Source: Strigops habroptila (lineage: Eukaryota; Chordata; Aves; Psittaciformes; Psittacidae). From it: a stretch of 64,000 nt of DNA. The notes under the pieces were generated by a model. The model saw only the letters and a program-made list of their open reading frames with translations. It did no database searches and had not been told where the DNA came from. A program made the translations under genes and the position numbers. This document shows positions 38,481-52,400 of the stretch, piece by piece. The DNA is taken from the NCBI RefSeq assembly GCF_004027225.2, contig NC_046360.1:2034001-2098000 (forward strand), in the 5' to 3' direction. The stretch's first letter is position 1. Each line of letters begins with the position of its first letter.

Positions 38481-39138
38481 CCACAGCCCCTCACAGCGCA
38501 GCCCTCACTGTAACCAATACACGATAAACGTGTCCCTCACTGCAGGCTTCCGTTAACGTTAAAGCAATGTGGGGAAAACAGCGCAAAAAGCGAGCAAAAC
38601 CCTTTAAAACTGAGGTAAAGACAAGTTGTGTGTGCGCTGGAGGTCCTGCGCCACAAACCGCTCCGATAAAAGTCAGGTTAACTTCGCTAAGAGGTGTTTA
38701 TTGTGAGTAGATATAACAAGAGCAGCGAGAACAACCTTTTAGCACAGGTTCAGGCTCTGCTCGGTCACACAGCTCTCAGGTCAGGACGTACATTAGTGCA
38801 CAGGACATGGATAGAGCTGTGTAAGCCCATAAAGAATTACTATAAAACCTACTGCAGACAAGCACTGATATGATTCTTGGAAAGAAAACCATCTCCATCA
38901 GATACTGATGCACCAAGAGTACACCCATGTAATGCATTAGTACTCCAGTGGCCGTATTTGGTACTTTAAAAAGATAAAGCCAAGTAGCGTTTATAACAAA
39001 AGCTCCTTCAGGCACCTTCTAAAGAGACAATTCTTAACGCAGAGTTACAGATTTCCACCTAAGTTGTGTGTGTGTGTTAAGAGGTTTCTTTGCTTTGCAG
39101 CCTGTGAAGCAGCACAGGCATTCCCAAACGCTGTCCTT
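38481..39138 (-). other. ALDH2 3' UTR and short ALDH2-MAPKAPK5 spacer
   Basis: No coding exon was seen. The stretch from 39138 down to about 38690 is the likely ALDH2 3' UTR. It includes a short (GT)n run near 39066. The MAPKAPK5 CpG island begins about 200 bases further on, so the two same-strand genes are closely packed. Confidence 0.6.
38697..38702 (-). terminator. Candidate poly(A) signal, ALDH2
   Basis: TTTATT on plus (AATAAA on minus), about 440 bases beyond the ALDH2 stop codon and before the MAPKAPK5 CpG island. Confidence 0.55.
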
Positions 39139-42100
39139 TAGGAGTTTTTCTGTGGAATTTTGATTGTCACCTGGAAAGAGAAAACACACAAGTTTTATTT
39201 TCCTGGAGAGGCAGCGTTCAGTTATATTCATCACAGTTATAGTTGTCAGCCTGTGGTGGTGAGATTGCCTAACACTGGGAATAGTGGTATTGACTCAGAG
39301 TGTGGCATTAAGCACTGGTCATTGCCCAAATTCCTGCTCTTGGGTGATGAGTGTCCAGTGTTCATCTGCCTGTTCATGGCTGCAGAAGCTTCTATGCATC
39401 AGGCACGTGCTCTTCCCATTCCCCACAAAATAAACTCATGGAGAAGTCCACACTTGCATTCTTTACAGTGGAAGCAGCTAAACAAGTGGTGCCCAGCTGG
39501 TAATCTATTAGGTTACACACCCTTGTTTTCCTCAGCTTATAGAATATAGAATGGTTTGGGTTGAAGGGACCTTAAAGCTCACCCAGTTCCAACCCCCTGC
39601 CACGGGCAGGGACACCTTCCACTAGAGCAGGTTGCTCCAAGCCCCTGTGCCCAACCTGGCCTTGAACACTGCCAGGGACGGGGCTTTCTGGTTTAAATGC
39701 AGTTACATGCAGTTGTGTCTGTGGTTACTTCACAAGTGCAGCTCCAATTTTGTTTCAACCATTAGAAGGACAAACTGCAACCAACGCTCAGACCAGCCTA
39801 TACCAACAGGCACAAAACCAATTTGGAGCTATGGCAGAGGGTTGGGAAGTCCTTGGATACAGGGATACTCACGTTTTTCACCTCTACGTATGCCTCCAGG
39901 CCGTATTCTCCCAGCTCTCGCCCGTTACCAGAAGCTTTGTAGCCACCAAACGGGGCTTGGGCACCAAACACATCATAGCAGTTCACCCTGCAATGGAAAC
40001 CAAGCACCTATAGCTTCAGACCTGTTTAATGGAAGAGCCTTTTGCAGTAAATGGGTGTTTACAGCAGAGGGATGGCTGAATTTCCAGGCAGGATTTCCGT
40101 GTTTGTCCATTCTCTCAGACAACAGAGTTAATAAATACTGACACTTTATCCCAATCAACCAGGAAACAACATCAAACCCATTCACGTCTCTCATTATCAC
40201 AAGACCAAGCGTCCAGGTTGCCACCCACACCTCCCTCAGAGCACAGATACCAGAAACACCTCCTTGTTCACTCAGTACCATTGAAAACCAAACAGATAGT
40301 GAGATAGTGACTCTCCAAAACCTCCTGCTGCAGCAGTAAGCTGGTGTTGGAGGTAGTGACTTTGGCGCAGTCTGCTGCATGGCCTCAAAACACAAAGCAA
40401 CATCAACTGCAGCAGAAGGCCACAGAGATGTGCTCTGTGGTCTCATCACTGCTGGCCCTCACAGCCCTGCAGCCATTGCTCTCGTTCCCGGCTGCAGCAC
40501 TGGATTTCTTTCTCCCCCCATCCCATTCATTAATTCCCAGCAGGAGCACGGAACCTTCATATACCCAATTTTTACCAACAGCTGAAGGCCTGACATTACA
40601 TTCAGTGAAGTACTGTACCCAAAGAAGAGACAGGCTATTAAGGAACAAGCTTACAGAGAAATGGCAGCACACAGGAAAGCTTCCAGCAGCTCAGGGAGAA
40701 GGAAGTGTGGATGCTCACCAAACTGTTCCAGCTCGCAGGCCGTGTGACACATAGTTTGCTTTGTCAAGATCCTTTGTAAAGACTGCTGCTGCTAGGCCGT
40801 ACTTGGAGTCATTTGCTCTCTCAATGACTTCCTCAATGGTTTTGAATTTCAGAATCTGCATGACCGGCCCAAATATCTGCCAAATCCAAAGAGAGCATGT
40901 GAAAACCTGGGGGCATTGAGCGTGGAGGCGGGCTGTGGTTGATGCTGGAGTTACGTATGGATGTGGGAGTCATGGACATCAAAGCGTCACGTCCCATATT
41001 ACAAAGAGCCCAACATGTAACCTGGAGGGAATTTAATGCGGTCGCTTTCTAAGCAGCATCTTGTTCTGTGGTTCATGACTGCCTAGTGCTTGCAGACCCG
41101 TGGGGTTTCACATCAGAGGGGGCAAAATGAGCAAGAAGAGAGAAGCTGACAGACAGAAAGGTGCTGCGGGTCTCACCTCCTCTCTGGCAATCGTCATGTT
41201 GTCCTGCACATCACCAAAGACAGTTGGCTGGATGAAATAGCCTCTGTCTGCAGCGGGGTTGCCACCACACAGCAGTTTGGCTCCTTCCCGCTTCCCAGTA
41301 TTAATGTACCCGAGGATCTTCTTAAACTGCTCTTCATCTACCTAAGGGCCACAAGGACAGACAGATCAGCTTCACCTTTCCTGGCAGTAAAAGATTTGAC
41401 TACAAACTGCTGTGCATGTGACTGTGCTCCAGCAATTCCTCATTTCAACAGCCTGCTGAGCCAGCTTCAACGGGAGATGGTAATTTTTAAGTGCCAGCAT
41501 CAAGTGGAGGGTTTGGAACCACCAGAGTGGTTAACTGACCTCTCCCTCCTGCACAAGCAAGGAGATACCAGCCACAGTTCAAAGGAGATTAATCAAGAGA
41601 CTCGTGGATACCTTTCGTTCCGATCTGCTGAGGCACAATGATTCGAGATTGGGGCTATTTCAAGAGATGACGGTCCTGGACACTTCTTACTCTTACCTGA
41701 GGCCCCTGTTCAGTTTTAAAGTCAAAGGGGTTTCCAACCACCCTGTTCTTGGCCTTCTCAACACTCCTCTCCACAAACTCCTGATAAATATCTTCCTGGA
41801 CATACGTCCGGGATCCGGCACAGCAGCATTGCCCTTGGTTGAAGAAGAGGGCGAAGTGGGCTTGATCCACAGCCCAGTCCACTAGGATTGGGGAGAGGGG
41901 AGAAAACAAATCAGCAAAGAAACCCAAGCAGAGTCTTTTGAGCAATTAGCATGCAGTATCAGTGACACAAAGTCCTTTCAGTTGACGGGTGTTTTCCATG
42001 CTTTGGTAGGGCAGAAGTTACAGATTGCATTATCGTGAGGGTCTATTGAAGCAGCTCATACTAGAGAAAACCAACCTAATCTGAGGCAGAACACAGTTCT

Positions 42101-45100
42101 CGTTTGACATTATCAGGTATTCAGGACAAGTTGGTTTAGAATTTCCTCCCTTACTGCCCTATAAAAGTACGTGTGTTGGCTCATCAAGACCAAAAATGAG
42201 TCTGTATGCAAGACATGAGTCAGAGTAGAAAAGAGTGGTACACACCAAGAGAAAGAAATGAAACCAAATGGAACTAAGAATGAAGGAAGATACTGAACCA
42301 ATTCTCATTTGCTGATAACTGAACTTCACAGCACTGGGAAAGAAGTGGGAGTGAAGAAGTGCTGATACACAAATACAGCAGCTACAGCAAGAGGCACTTC
42401 ACTGCGTGAGAACATCCAGATGTGGTCAGAGCTGGAGACTCGCACCCACAGGAGAGGTTTCCTCTCCCCCCCAGCTCTGCTTGCAGAAAGCCAATGCAAA
42501 AGGGACAGACCAAGTACTACACTAAATAAGTGCTTACTGTCTGCGTCAGACATGATTATGTTTGGACTCTTTCCTCCGAGCTCCAGTGTCACCCTCTTTA
42601 GGTTACTCTCTGCGGCAGCCTTCTGGATCAGGTGCCCAACCTGCATGGTGAGGAGAACAGGTATTAGGAATTAACTCCTACGTCCAGCAACACCGGGCAG
42701 GGCGGCTGGTTTCAGGTCTCAGCCAGCACTTTAACAATAATCCCTTCGGTGTCAGGGCCCTCAGGGGACACCTGAAGCCTGCACAGAGTTTCACCTCTTC
42801 TGAAGCAGCTCAAGGGAAGCACAAGGAAGTATTCTAAAGGTGGCACCTAAGAAGAGTCTTATGTAAAGTAAAAATAAATGTTACACCCTGAAGTCAGCTC
42901 TATTTTCTAAAAAGAAGTGCAGAAGGCAAAGCACCTCCCGTGTTTCAGACAGAAAAGGTATTGCAGCAATAAGGCACTCTCTGTATCTCAAGGGCTTGCA
43001 GGTTAAGGAGCTCCCTTACCTCCGTGGAGCCGGTGAAGGCCACTTTATCTATATCCATGTGGGTGGAGATGGCAGCCCCTGCCGTGGGCCCGTAGCCAGG
43101 GATGATGTTCACCACGCCTGGTGGGAATCCAGCCTGCCGGTTCACAGCAGGGGAGAGCAGCGTCAGTCCTTTACAAACCAAGGATTTCCCCTTCCCTCCC
43201 CGGCAGTAACACTTCAACAGGCCTCCACAAAGAACAGAGCCTTTGCTGCCTCACTTAACTACCTACCGCTACAATACCCCAAAAAATCCACTCTTTCTTC
43301 AGACCAAACAGCCCCTCTGTGTTCGTGCCACACACGCTCTGCAGCTCACCAGTGTGGCTGTACCACAGCGGCGATGGAAGCCCAGCCTTTCGCTCACCTC
43401 TTTGATCAGACTGGCCACGTAGAGAGCACTCAGGGGGGTTTGCTCCGCCACCTTCATCACCACCACGTTCCCAGTGGCCAGGGCAGGCCCAAGTTTCCAT
43501 GCTTGCATCAACAGCGGGAAGTTCCACTGGAAAACAAGGAGGTATTTGCTGGTCTGAGCTTGAGGGTTCCCAACTAATCAGTGAGGAACCAGCGAGCTCC
43601 ATCCAAACCAGTGCAGAGCCTATGGAAGCAGCCTTTGATCCTTCCCCTTGCTGCTCTCCAGTGCCTGGCTCCTTGTCAAGCACTGCCTTCTGCTTGTCCA
43701 AGGAAACTCCACTCTGAGGTGTGAAGTCTCAGCACCACTGCAAAACCCATGTAAATTCATCTTTACTGTCAGTGTAGCCATCAAACCCTCTTGTGAGGCA
43801 TTCTGAAAGCAAGCCTGTTTGCAGTGGCAGCACATACACCGGCGAGGCGTTCACCTTCAGCTCTTGCTCAATGCAAACACGAAAACCATGCGAATACAGC
43901 ACCCAGCAATCAGAATGAGGCTACTCCTAGAAAGAGATAACACTATCCACACGGCACTGTGTAACGATGGCTTTGTTGTTGGCCAACCACCTCCCTATGC
44001 TTACTACTAGTTACCGAAATAAGATCACGTACATAAAGCTGAATTTTGCAGCTATTTCCTCATCACACAGCATTTTAAACACTAGTTTAAATTAATAGTT
44101 TTAATTGTGGTTCTGAGCCAGATAACTCCTCTAAAGGGGTTTAAATTCTTTAAATCAGCAGATACAAAGTAAGTCTTACTCAGAGCCCATGAAATCAATA
44201 GATAGTTCTCCACCGCCAGAGCAACATAACAGCCCTCCCAGCTGGTGCAAGCATAACTTTACCACTGGAAGGACGCAGTGCTGAGCAACAAATAGTAACT
44301 TCACGGCTTTTAAGACAACTCATCATGATAACATCGAATTCTTGGAATGCTGCAGGAAGTAATGATACATTTTACTCACCGGGATTATCTGTCCACAAAC
44401 TCCCACTGGCTCGTGTCTTGTGTAACAGAAGAAGTCTCCATCTAAGGGGATGGTTTTGCCGTGGAATTTATCTGACCAGCCTGCAAAGTATCTACCAACA
44501 GTAACATTTTGGTCAGTGAATTTAGAATAACAACTCTCCCATCAACAGAAAAGAAGAGAGACTTCCTCCAGCTATTTGTTTTCTCCCTTCTTCAGTCACT
44601 TGGTAAAACAGTTACCAACACAAGTATTTCCCAAACAGGATTTTAAGAGTGGACAGTAAATAGAAACATTCCTCTCTCCTGCCTTTGCATAACATAAATC
44701 CTGCCATCCCTGTGCTGTAACATAGATCACCTCCAATAGCACAAGTCCTGTATGTAGCAAGGGACGTACATGCAACAAAAATCCTTTGGGAAGTCAGAAT
44801 TACAGCCTCATTCTTAGCAAAAAGTAAAAATAGAGGAAAATGGGTGTCTGATCTGCTATGGGCCACATGGGACCAGCAGGTCAGATGAGCCCTGTCACCC
44901 ACAGCACTGGAATTGGAGGCATCTGGTCCCTGCACATGTAGAGGTTTGGCTTCCTCAGGCCAGCTAAGCACAAGCGTGGCGCATGAGGAGTCACTGTGCT
45001 ATCACTGCAGGCTCCACACCTACCTGAGACATTTGACTACCATGTCCAAATCCACCAGGTAGGAGATGGAGTACGGCTTGCCATTATCCAGAGTTTCCAG

Positions 45101-47588
45101 CGCCTACAAAACACAATGAGGTTACCAGAAGGTGGGGACCGTCACACACATAGATTTAGATTCAACTCTCAGTTTGCAGTTTGGATCTGTTCTGTGCGTT
45201 GCTTTTTTTCCTTTCAGCTTCCCAAAACTACTTCCCATTTCTCCCCATCGCACCCTATGGCACAAACCAGCCCTCTCTGCCCCTCTCCCTCCCTGATCAC
45301 AGCAGAGAGCGCAGCCCAAGCACAACACGCACCGCCAGGTACGCCCGGTCCCTCTCGATCAGGTCAGCGAGACGGTTCAGCAGCTTCCCCCGGTGAGAAG
45401 CATCCATCCTCCTCCAGGGCGAGCCCAGCTGGAAAGCTGCCTTGGCTGCCTTAACGGCCTTGTCCACATCTGCCTGCAGGGGAGGGAAGGCAAGAGGGTG
45501 AGAAAGGCACAGCCAGCCCCCACTCACTCTTTCAAAACACCACTGAAGCTCTCCCTGGTCTCCAGAAGAAAACAGCCCCTGGCACATGTGGCCGCTCACA
45601 CAGGCCTTGTTGGGGCAAGAACTTGCAGCCTTGACTTGCCCCACCGCAAGACACCTGCATCCCCTGGGCCACTCACCCCATAAGCATCAACCTGAACAGT
45701 CGCTGTTATTTCAGCTAAGCACAGTGCAAATCCCACCAAGTTATCTCCCCCATGTCATCTGCTGGGTTAATATTGGCATCCCAGAACAAGGCAAAGCTCC
45801 ACAAGTGTGCTTCTCACACTCGCTCAGGTTTTGATTGCACCAGTAGTGTCTAAAGGAGTTTTGTCCTTGATTAGACACCTCTAATCCATCATTTTGTCCT
45901 GTCAGGGCATTAACTGGTTCCTCGTTGGTTCTCTGTCCTGGCTTGCTGCAATGGTCTTGCCAGGACAAGCCAGTCTACCAGGGACAAGCAAATAACAAAG
46001 TTTCCCTCCCTAACCCCTCCCATGGGGAACACAAACAAGCTTCCAGACTATAGAAAGAACCCAGAATTGCTGGGAAACACCAGCTCAGCTCTGCCACAGC
46101 CTCCTGGGAGGGCCTTCCATAAGGAATGATTACATGACTCTATTCCCCACCACCTCTTTTTCTGGTTTCCTAGGGCTGGGGACAGTCTCCCTCTCCATGT
46201 GTACAGCAGGAAGGGGCTGTGCAGGGGACTCTTGACCTTCTGTCTCCTCTGCTACCATGACTCTGGGTCATGCTGCCAGCACAGCACCCACAGGACCACA
46301 GAGCGTCTGCCTTCATCCCTGCCTGCCCCACAACCTCCAACCGTGACTGTGCCCAGACCTCCCAACTCATCTATTCCTCTCCATCCTTCCCAGTCCCAGC
46401 ATGGCAATGGTGAGAAGCAAAGCCAGAGGGTTTCTGCTGAAAGCAACAGTTGAGGAAGAGCACAAGCAGCTCTTGACATGGTGTTTGTAGAGGTCAGACG
46501 CTGCAGAGCTGTGTTGGTGTCTTCCCCTGCAATCCCCGTGTACCTGCTCACACTGAAAACAAACAGATCCCACCAAGAGAACCTTACCTTATCGCCCTCT
46601 GCAACCTGGCAGATGACTTCTCCGGTTGCTGGGTTGATCGAAGGGAAGGTTTTCTTACTGACTGCATCATGCCACTCGTTATTGATGAAAATCTGCAACA
46701 AAACAAGCAAAGCCTCAGCACCAGACCCGGGGGAAACCACTGAGAGCATCTGACAGCACCTTACCAGGCTGTTTAATTAAGAGACTGAACTTGTGCGGGC
46801 TCCAGATCTGCACCAATATGAAGGAGATATTTTAGCCTAAAACTACACAACAAAAGACACACCCTCAACTTCATAACAAGAATTCACCTCTCAGCAAACA
46901 GCACTTCAACGGGAAGCAGCTCCCGTCTCAGTAGGTCCCTGCAAGCCCGGGATGCCCGGCTGGAGCTGCGCAGGGACAGCGGGAGGCTCCGGGGCAGATC
47001 TGCTCCTCCAGGTCCATGCTGACAGTGTCAGCACCGTGGTGCTCACCGAGAACTTCCCGAGCGCTGGGCCAAGAGCCAACAGCCCGGTCATGGCCGCTGG
47101 GAGCGAAGGGAGCAGCGGGGCCGGTGGGGAACGGAGCGTTCACCCCGCACGGGCCCGGCTCTGCCCCCAGCACCGAGCCGCGCACCTTCCCATGTCCCCT
47201 CGTGTAGTTTTCTCCGCAGAGAACCGGTGGTAGCGATTTGCGCTGACGGGACGCACCCCCCGCGCCCCACACCCGCTGCCGCGCCCAGGCTTGCGCTTCC
47301 CAAAAGGATTTCCCGGAATTCCCGGGTTTGGGCCCAACCGCCCGCCCGCCGCACCGTGAACCGGGGTGTCCCCAGCCCGGACCCCGACCGCGCATCCCCT
47401 CGGGCCGCGGCTCCGGGCCCAGCTCGCCCCTGGGGAAGCCCCCGGCGCGGCCCTACCTTGTTACAGGCGATGTCGGGGCGCGGGTTGGGCGCCGGGATGG
47501 GGGAAGCGGCGGCGGCGGCCGAGAAGGGCGCACGGAGCGCGGCCGGGCCGCGGCAGAGCCGGGACACACACACCGCTGCCCGCAACAT
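39139..47588 (-). CDS. ALDH2: Mitochondrial aldehyde dehydrogenase 2
   Basis: NAD-dependent oxidation of acetaldehyde and lipid-derived aldehydes in the mitochondrial matrix, as a tetramer. Thirteen coding exons: 47457-47588, 46588-46692, 45333-45473, 45024-45103, 44380-44491, 43398-43526, 43020-43133, 42538-42640, 41697-41881, 41177-41341, 40719-40876, 39873-39987, 39139-39171. They total 1572 bases (523 aa plus stop), slightly longer than human because exon 1 is longer. Exon 1 gives an Arg/Ala-rich transit peptide. Key residues are present: GQIIPWNFPLLM, FTGSTE of the NAD fold, the general base Glu in LELGGK, the catalytic Cys in [11 protein letters not shown], and [12 protein letters not shown]. 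The Glu that is Lys in the human ALDH2*2 allele is kept in YVEVKN. The C terminus ends in PQKNS. All joints keep phase, so the gene looks fully functional. Confidence 0.98.
39540..39686 (-). mobile_element. CR1 LINE fragment in the last ALDH2 intron
   Basis: Reverse CR1 3' end between ALDH2 exons 12 and 13. It starts ATAGAATGGTTTGGGTTGAA and contains CTTCCACTAGAGCAGGTTGC and CTGGCCTTGAACACTGCCAG. It is 5'-truncated. Confidence 0.9.
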
Positions 47589-47750
47589 GCTGCGCTGCGC
47601 TGCCCGCTGCACCGGCGGCGGGGCCCGCTCCTCCGGGACCGCCCCGTTCCACCGGGACCGCCCCGCTCCACAGGGACCGCCCAGCTGGGCTCGGAACGGC
47701 GGGGTCCTCCGGGCTTCATCCGGCACGGCCGGGCTGGGTTCCGTCCCCAT
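46930..47750. promoter_or_regulatory. CpG island and promoter of ALDH2
   Basis: GC- and CpG-dense block covering ALDH2 exon 1 and the start of intron 1. There is no TATA box at a convincing distance from the ATG at 47588, in keeping with a housekeeping promoter. The long open frames on the plus strand here are compositional artefacts. Confidence 0.75.
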
Positions 47751-47756
47751 CAGCGT

Positions 47757-47911
47757 GGCTCGGTTCGGATGGAATGGGCTCGGTTTGGCTCAGCTGGGCC
47801 CCGTTCAGATCGGCTTGGCATGGTTCGGCTGGGCACAGCTCAGGTCAGCCCCATTCGGGTCGGTTCAGCCCGGCTCAGTTCAGATCACAGCGGCACAGCT
47901 CGGTTTGGTGC
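47757..47911. repeat. Degenerate minisatellite of CGGTTCGG/GGCTCAG units
   Basis: Irregular tandem array upstream of ALDH2 in which variants of GGCTCGGTTCGG, CGGTTTGGCTCAG and CGTTCAGATCGG recur roughly every 10-20 bases for about 155 bases. Units are imperfect, so copy number is only estimated. Confidence 0.65.
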
Positions 47912-49216
47912 TCCGGGGATGCCTCATTGGTGTCCAGCACAGGCTGCCCCTGTCCCTGGTTAGTTCTGTGGGGAAGGTGTTGCAGTGAAGTAACTGGTCA
48001 GGGATCCCTTGTTATCTCAGTGTGCACATGGGAATCTCATAAAGAAACCTCTGTGTGTAGGGGAAGTGGAACAAAACCAGCAGAAAGCAGAGCCTCTCAC
48101 AACAGGAACATCTGCGGGTGCATGCAAATGAGAGGCTTTGTAAAATTGCTCCCAACAACAGCTAAAGGCCTTTTCTGCACAAGAAGCCCTGCGCAAGTTC
48201 AGCGTGTCCAAGTGCAGATGCACATGCAGGGAAGAGAGACGTTCTCAAGTTATCGTCACTGTCACTAAGGAAGCCACAGACCAAACCCGTGCAGTTTTTA
48301 ACCTCCAAAATAACCCTGTGTCTGACAGCACCTCTGGCTCCCTTAGTGAGGGGCTGGTGAAGGGTAACTGGGGGTGGATAGCTCTTAAAGGGGCCAGAAA
48401 AAATGTGGAATATGTCAATTCAGAAGTAGTTTAATGCACTGTGCAGGAAGGCACAGCTAGCACAGTGCCAGTGCCTGGGCATTTCGCTCCGGAGGGGAAT
48501 ACCAGCCCCGTTTTACAGGAAGGAGCCATGAGGCCTGGAGAAGCAAAGCAACTGCCCAAGGTTATCCAGCAGGACTCGGATTAGGCTGCGTTTCCTCCAT
48601 CAGCAGAAAGAAATCCTCTTGAGTTAGACCTCTCATCCGCCCATATCCCCTGCAGGGTGACTGGGTCCCCTTTGTCGCCCCAGACAGTGGGTCCTGGGCA
48701 GCTCTTTAAGAGGTAGCCCTCAGGAGAAATACCTGTTCCAACATGTTCTCCCTTTTGTTACAGGCCCGCACGTGTTAAACCACTTTCAGGTGCCAGAAAG
48801 ACCTGTTTTACCCGTGGAGACCTGCCTGTGTGCACCGTGTGTGCCAGAGGGACCGGGTCAGGCGGCGTATCCACAGCGCGCATCTCAGCACTGAGCTCCA
48901 GCTGAGCCTTGCCCAGGGCTGAGCCCCATACACCATCACCCTGCGTGTCTTCTGCTGATACCCGGATTCAACAGGTGACAAGGAGCATTAGCCCTGTGTT
49001 AATGCTTTTGCTCCTCTTGAGCAGGACCCTTCCCTTCCCTGGGGCTCAGCAGGCAAACCCAGCAGCACTAAAAACACATGTAGTGGAGGAAACACCTTCA
49101 CAGCAGACCCAGTGCTCAGCCCTGCAATAGCTGGCTGGGATTGAGCCTGCCTGAGAGGGTGGGAGGTGCCAAGGCCAGGTGCCTGCTAGGAAATCATCCC
49201 AACTGTGGACAGGGTA

Positions 49217-49252
49217 GATCCAGGCTCGGATCCAGGCTCAGATCCAGGCTCC
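49217..49252. repeat. Three 12-base tandem repeats
   Basis: GATCCAGGCTCG, GATCCAGGCTCA and GATCCAGGCTCC in direct succession, differing only in the last base. Confidence 0.95.
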
Positions 49253-49420
49253 CTCCCCCTTCTGCAGCAGAGCCAAGTGCCTGAAATTCTACTGAGGCAG
49301 AATTTCACCCTGGAGCCTGGGAGAAACTGGAGTTCAGGTTACAAGGATTGCCTACAGCCCCGTGGTCCTGGTGCTGAGCAGCCAGCGCGGCTCCTCCGCA
49401 GCACCCCTTGTGCCCCCCTG

Positions 49421-49458
49421 GGAGCAGGGATGTGCTCTGGGAGCAGGGATGTGCTCTG
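49421..49458. repeat. Exact 19-base tandem duplication
   Basis: GGAGCAGGGATGTGCTCTG appears twice without a gap, suggesting recent replication slippage. Confidence 0.95.
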
Positions 49459-52400
49459 GGGACCCTGGGCGGATGGAGGTGGCTGTGTGAAAGTGGGCTC
49501 TGAGGCTGTGCCCGCGCTGGAGAAACTGGAGAAGAATTCAGAGTGTTTCCATCACTTTAATATTGCATTAATATTGTGCCCATCACTTTAATATTAATAA
49601 TAGATTATACATAGCCCAGGAAATGCCACAATTGTTCCCACAGTTCTCCCCTAGCTGTTGGCCTCTGTGGAGCACTGAAAGCCCTCACTGGTCCAGTCTG
49701 CATCCTCTGTGGTCCCCAAAGGAACCCAGAGAGATCCTCTGCAGTCATGGCCCCATGGAGTACTCCCAGGTCCTCCCAGCTCCAGAGTCCTCAAGGACCT
49801 GATTCAGTTCCCTCCATCCCCAAGGTCTCTTGTAGTGTCTGCAGGTTGATGGAGGTGTGCTGGAGGAGGAGAGACACCCTACTCCATTCTTTTTATTCCC
49901 AACACCAAGTCTTGCACCCCTAGCCTGGTCATTCCTGCCCTGCAAGCCTCATGATCCAAGGATGGATTTTGCTGCCTACCTCCTGAGCCTGGAAATGAAG
50001 ATACAGATATGGGATAACAGCAAACACCACTGAATTCAGCAGCTCCCAGGCTGCTTTAGTCTCAGGTCCGAGGTGGTGGCTCAGCTCTGGTTTGCAGAGT
50101 GCTGTGAACCATGTGGGACCTTCAGCGAGACGTGGAGCTCAGGCCTGAGCAAAGCACCGGGCTGGGGGCTGCACTGCTGAGATGCTCTGCTCCAGAGACC
50201 TGTGTGAGAGCAAGATCAAAAGCCCACATGGGGCATGTGAGGGGCTGCAGGACCAGGGAAGGATGGCAGTAGATGTCCCAGCCCCTTCCAAATGCCCTGG
50301 GGAACACATTGCTGGGGAAACGGCCCCACAGGGCGTCCCACAAAAGACAGGACAAGTCACCCCTCACACTCAAGGGCCCCAGATTCATTCTTGGTGTGGA
50401 GCAGACCCAGAACAGACAGGGAGGTGTCCCTGTGCTGCTTTATTTGGGCCAGAGAAGGGTCAAATATTAGGTGCATGAGCCTGCCCACCTGGCTATGCTG
50501 ATCCATGGCCTGAAGAGTCATTGTCAGAGCCACTGCTTGGGTCCTGGTGCTCTGTGCCTGGTGGAAGAGGATGAGACATCACATCTTCCTACATCCCTCT
50601 ACCGTGGTGCTGCCCCTCTCCAACAGCCAGCCCCGGCTCCCTCCCAGGCTCAGTGCTGTGCCCAGTGCTTTGGCCAAACACGCTTATGCTCGCTCTGAAA
50701 GAGAAACTGAGCTTTCCTGCTCCTCTGGAGCGGATCTCCTGGAAAACTGTGGGGATGGGCGGCCTCCAGGACCAACAGGCAAAGTCTGCTGGCTCCTTGT
50801 GCGGGCTGGGGCAGGATTAGCCGAGATGCTGCCCTGTTCAATGGAGTGAATGTGCTGGGGTGAACCTCTGCCCTGCAGAGCCAGCTGGCATGAGGAGAGC
50901 TCACCCTTCCCCTTGGCCCTTGCCCAGCTGAGAGTCCCAGCCTGGGTCTATTTGGCTGTTTAACACTCACTGTGTTATCTTTCTGCTGCAGGTAGCAAGG
51001 CTCCTCCCCTGGCTTTCACAACAAGGACAAAGTGGGACAGCCGGGAAGGTGGCAGGGCCGAGGGGGCTCTGTGGCCCCCGGACAAGCCCAAGGCATGGAG
51101 CAGAGAGCACGGGAGTCCTGCTGCTTGGAGACTTGGGGGCTCTCTCCCAGCTCTGAAGGTGAGTGTTTCTAAGGAGGATGAGGAGATCTGCTCTTCTCAG
51201 CACTTCCAAACTCCCCAGAGCTGCTGCTTCCCCTCCCTGTCCACGTTCTCGGTGGATCAGCTGCTAAGCTCCCTGAAGTGCTGGGATTTGCTGGTTTCTG
51301 CCAGAGCGCAAGGAAATGCTTCCAAAGGGCTGAAACAACAGATGGGTTTTTTTTTTTCTGGCAGCTAAAAGGTGGTTAAGTAACTCACTAGAATTTGGTA
51401 ACGTCACTCAAATACACTAAGAGTATAATCTGGGTAGCAGCTCAAGGATAGGGAAGTTTGCTCTCATGACACACTGAGTGATTACTCATGGCACAGCTCC
51501 CAGCAAGTGTTTGCAACACCAGCCAGCCCAGAGCCACGAGCTCCTGAGCCACAGCCACCAGCACTGGGAAGTGGAAGCACAGAGAAACCAGAGCCTGGGC
51601 AGGGGACTCAGGGGTCCTGGTCCCTGTGTATTGACCTGCCTTGCACTGGCAGAGGGAGAGACACATGATGAAAACTCTCCAGTTCGAGAACTGATGCTAC
51701 TCCCATCTCTGCCACTGACCCACTGCATTGGCAAGTCCCTTTGGTAGCTGGTTTCTGCTTCCTCCCCACCATGCCAGGAATGACCCATGTCCCTCCATTT
51801 GAGGGTTCAGGGCTGCAGCAGCACCTGCTCTGCACAGGAGAGCCCAGGAGGGTAGCAGGGCCAAAGTCTAAGTGGTGTCCCAGAGCTGATCACCCTCAGC
51901 TTATCACCTGATGGGGTGATAGGTCGTGGGCAGGCAACTGTTTGCTGATGGGGATGTCTGCAGGGACAGCCCCTGCCATGGAGAGGAGCATAACAAAACA
52001 CAAAGGAGGAAATGAAGCTGTGGAGGTGCAAGCAGCAACCTGCTCTATCTCAGGGACCTTCTAAAGAAGCACTGGGAGGGACTCTTACAAAGAGAATTAA
52101 GTTAGCCTGTCCCACAGAGAGGCTTCCCCCTGACAGGGGAAGGGAATGAGCAAGTGATGGACTGGCAGATGTTGAAATGCCCAAGATCACAAGCTCTGGG
52201 GACGGATTCTTATCATCACTGATAGCAGGGCCTTGGCGGAACAGCACCAGCGATTGCAGCCGGGCTGGTTCCATCTGCTCACCTCAGAAGGGAGTGCCAG
52301 CTTCTGAAATTGCTGTTTCACAGAACATGAACTCTGTTACTCCAATGTAGCAGCAACAGGAACCCCACTCCCCTTTCTCCAGGCCACTGGACTCTATGAA

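Noticed and set aside
37594-38494. Several GC-rich open frames on both strands around MAPKAPK5 exon 1
   Set aside because: Arg/Ala/Pro-rich frames are typical of CpG islands; stops are rare there by composition. There is no homology, and only exon 1 is coding.
47088-48268. Open frames of 211-300 codons near ALDH2 exon 1, plus strand
   Set aside because: They are composition artefacts of the CpG island and the CGGTTCGG array, and they overlap the true ALDH2 exon 1 on the other strand.
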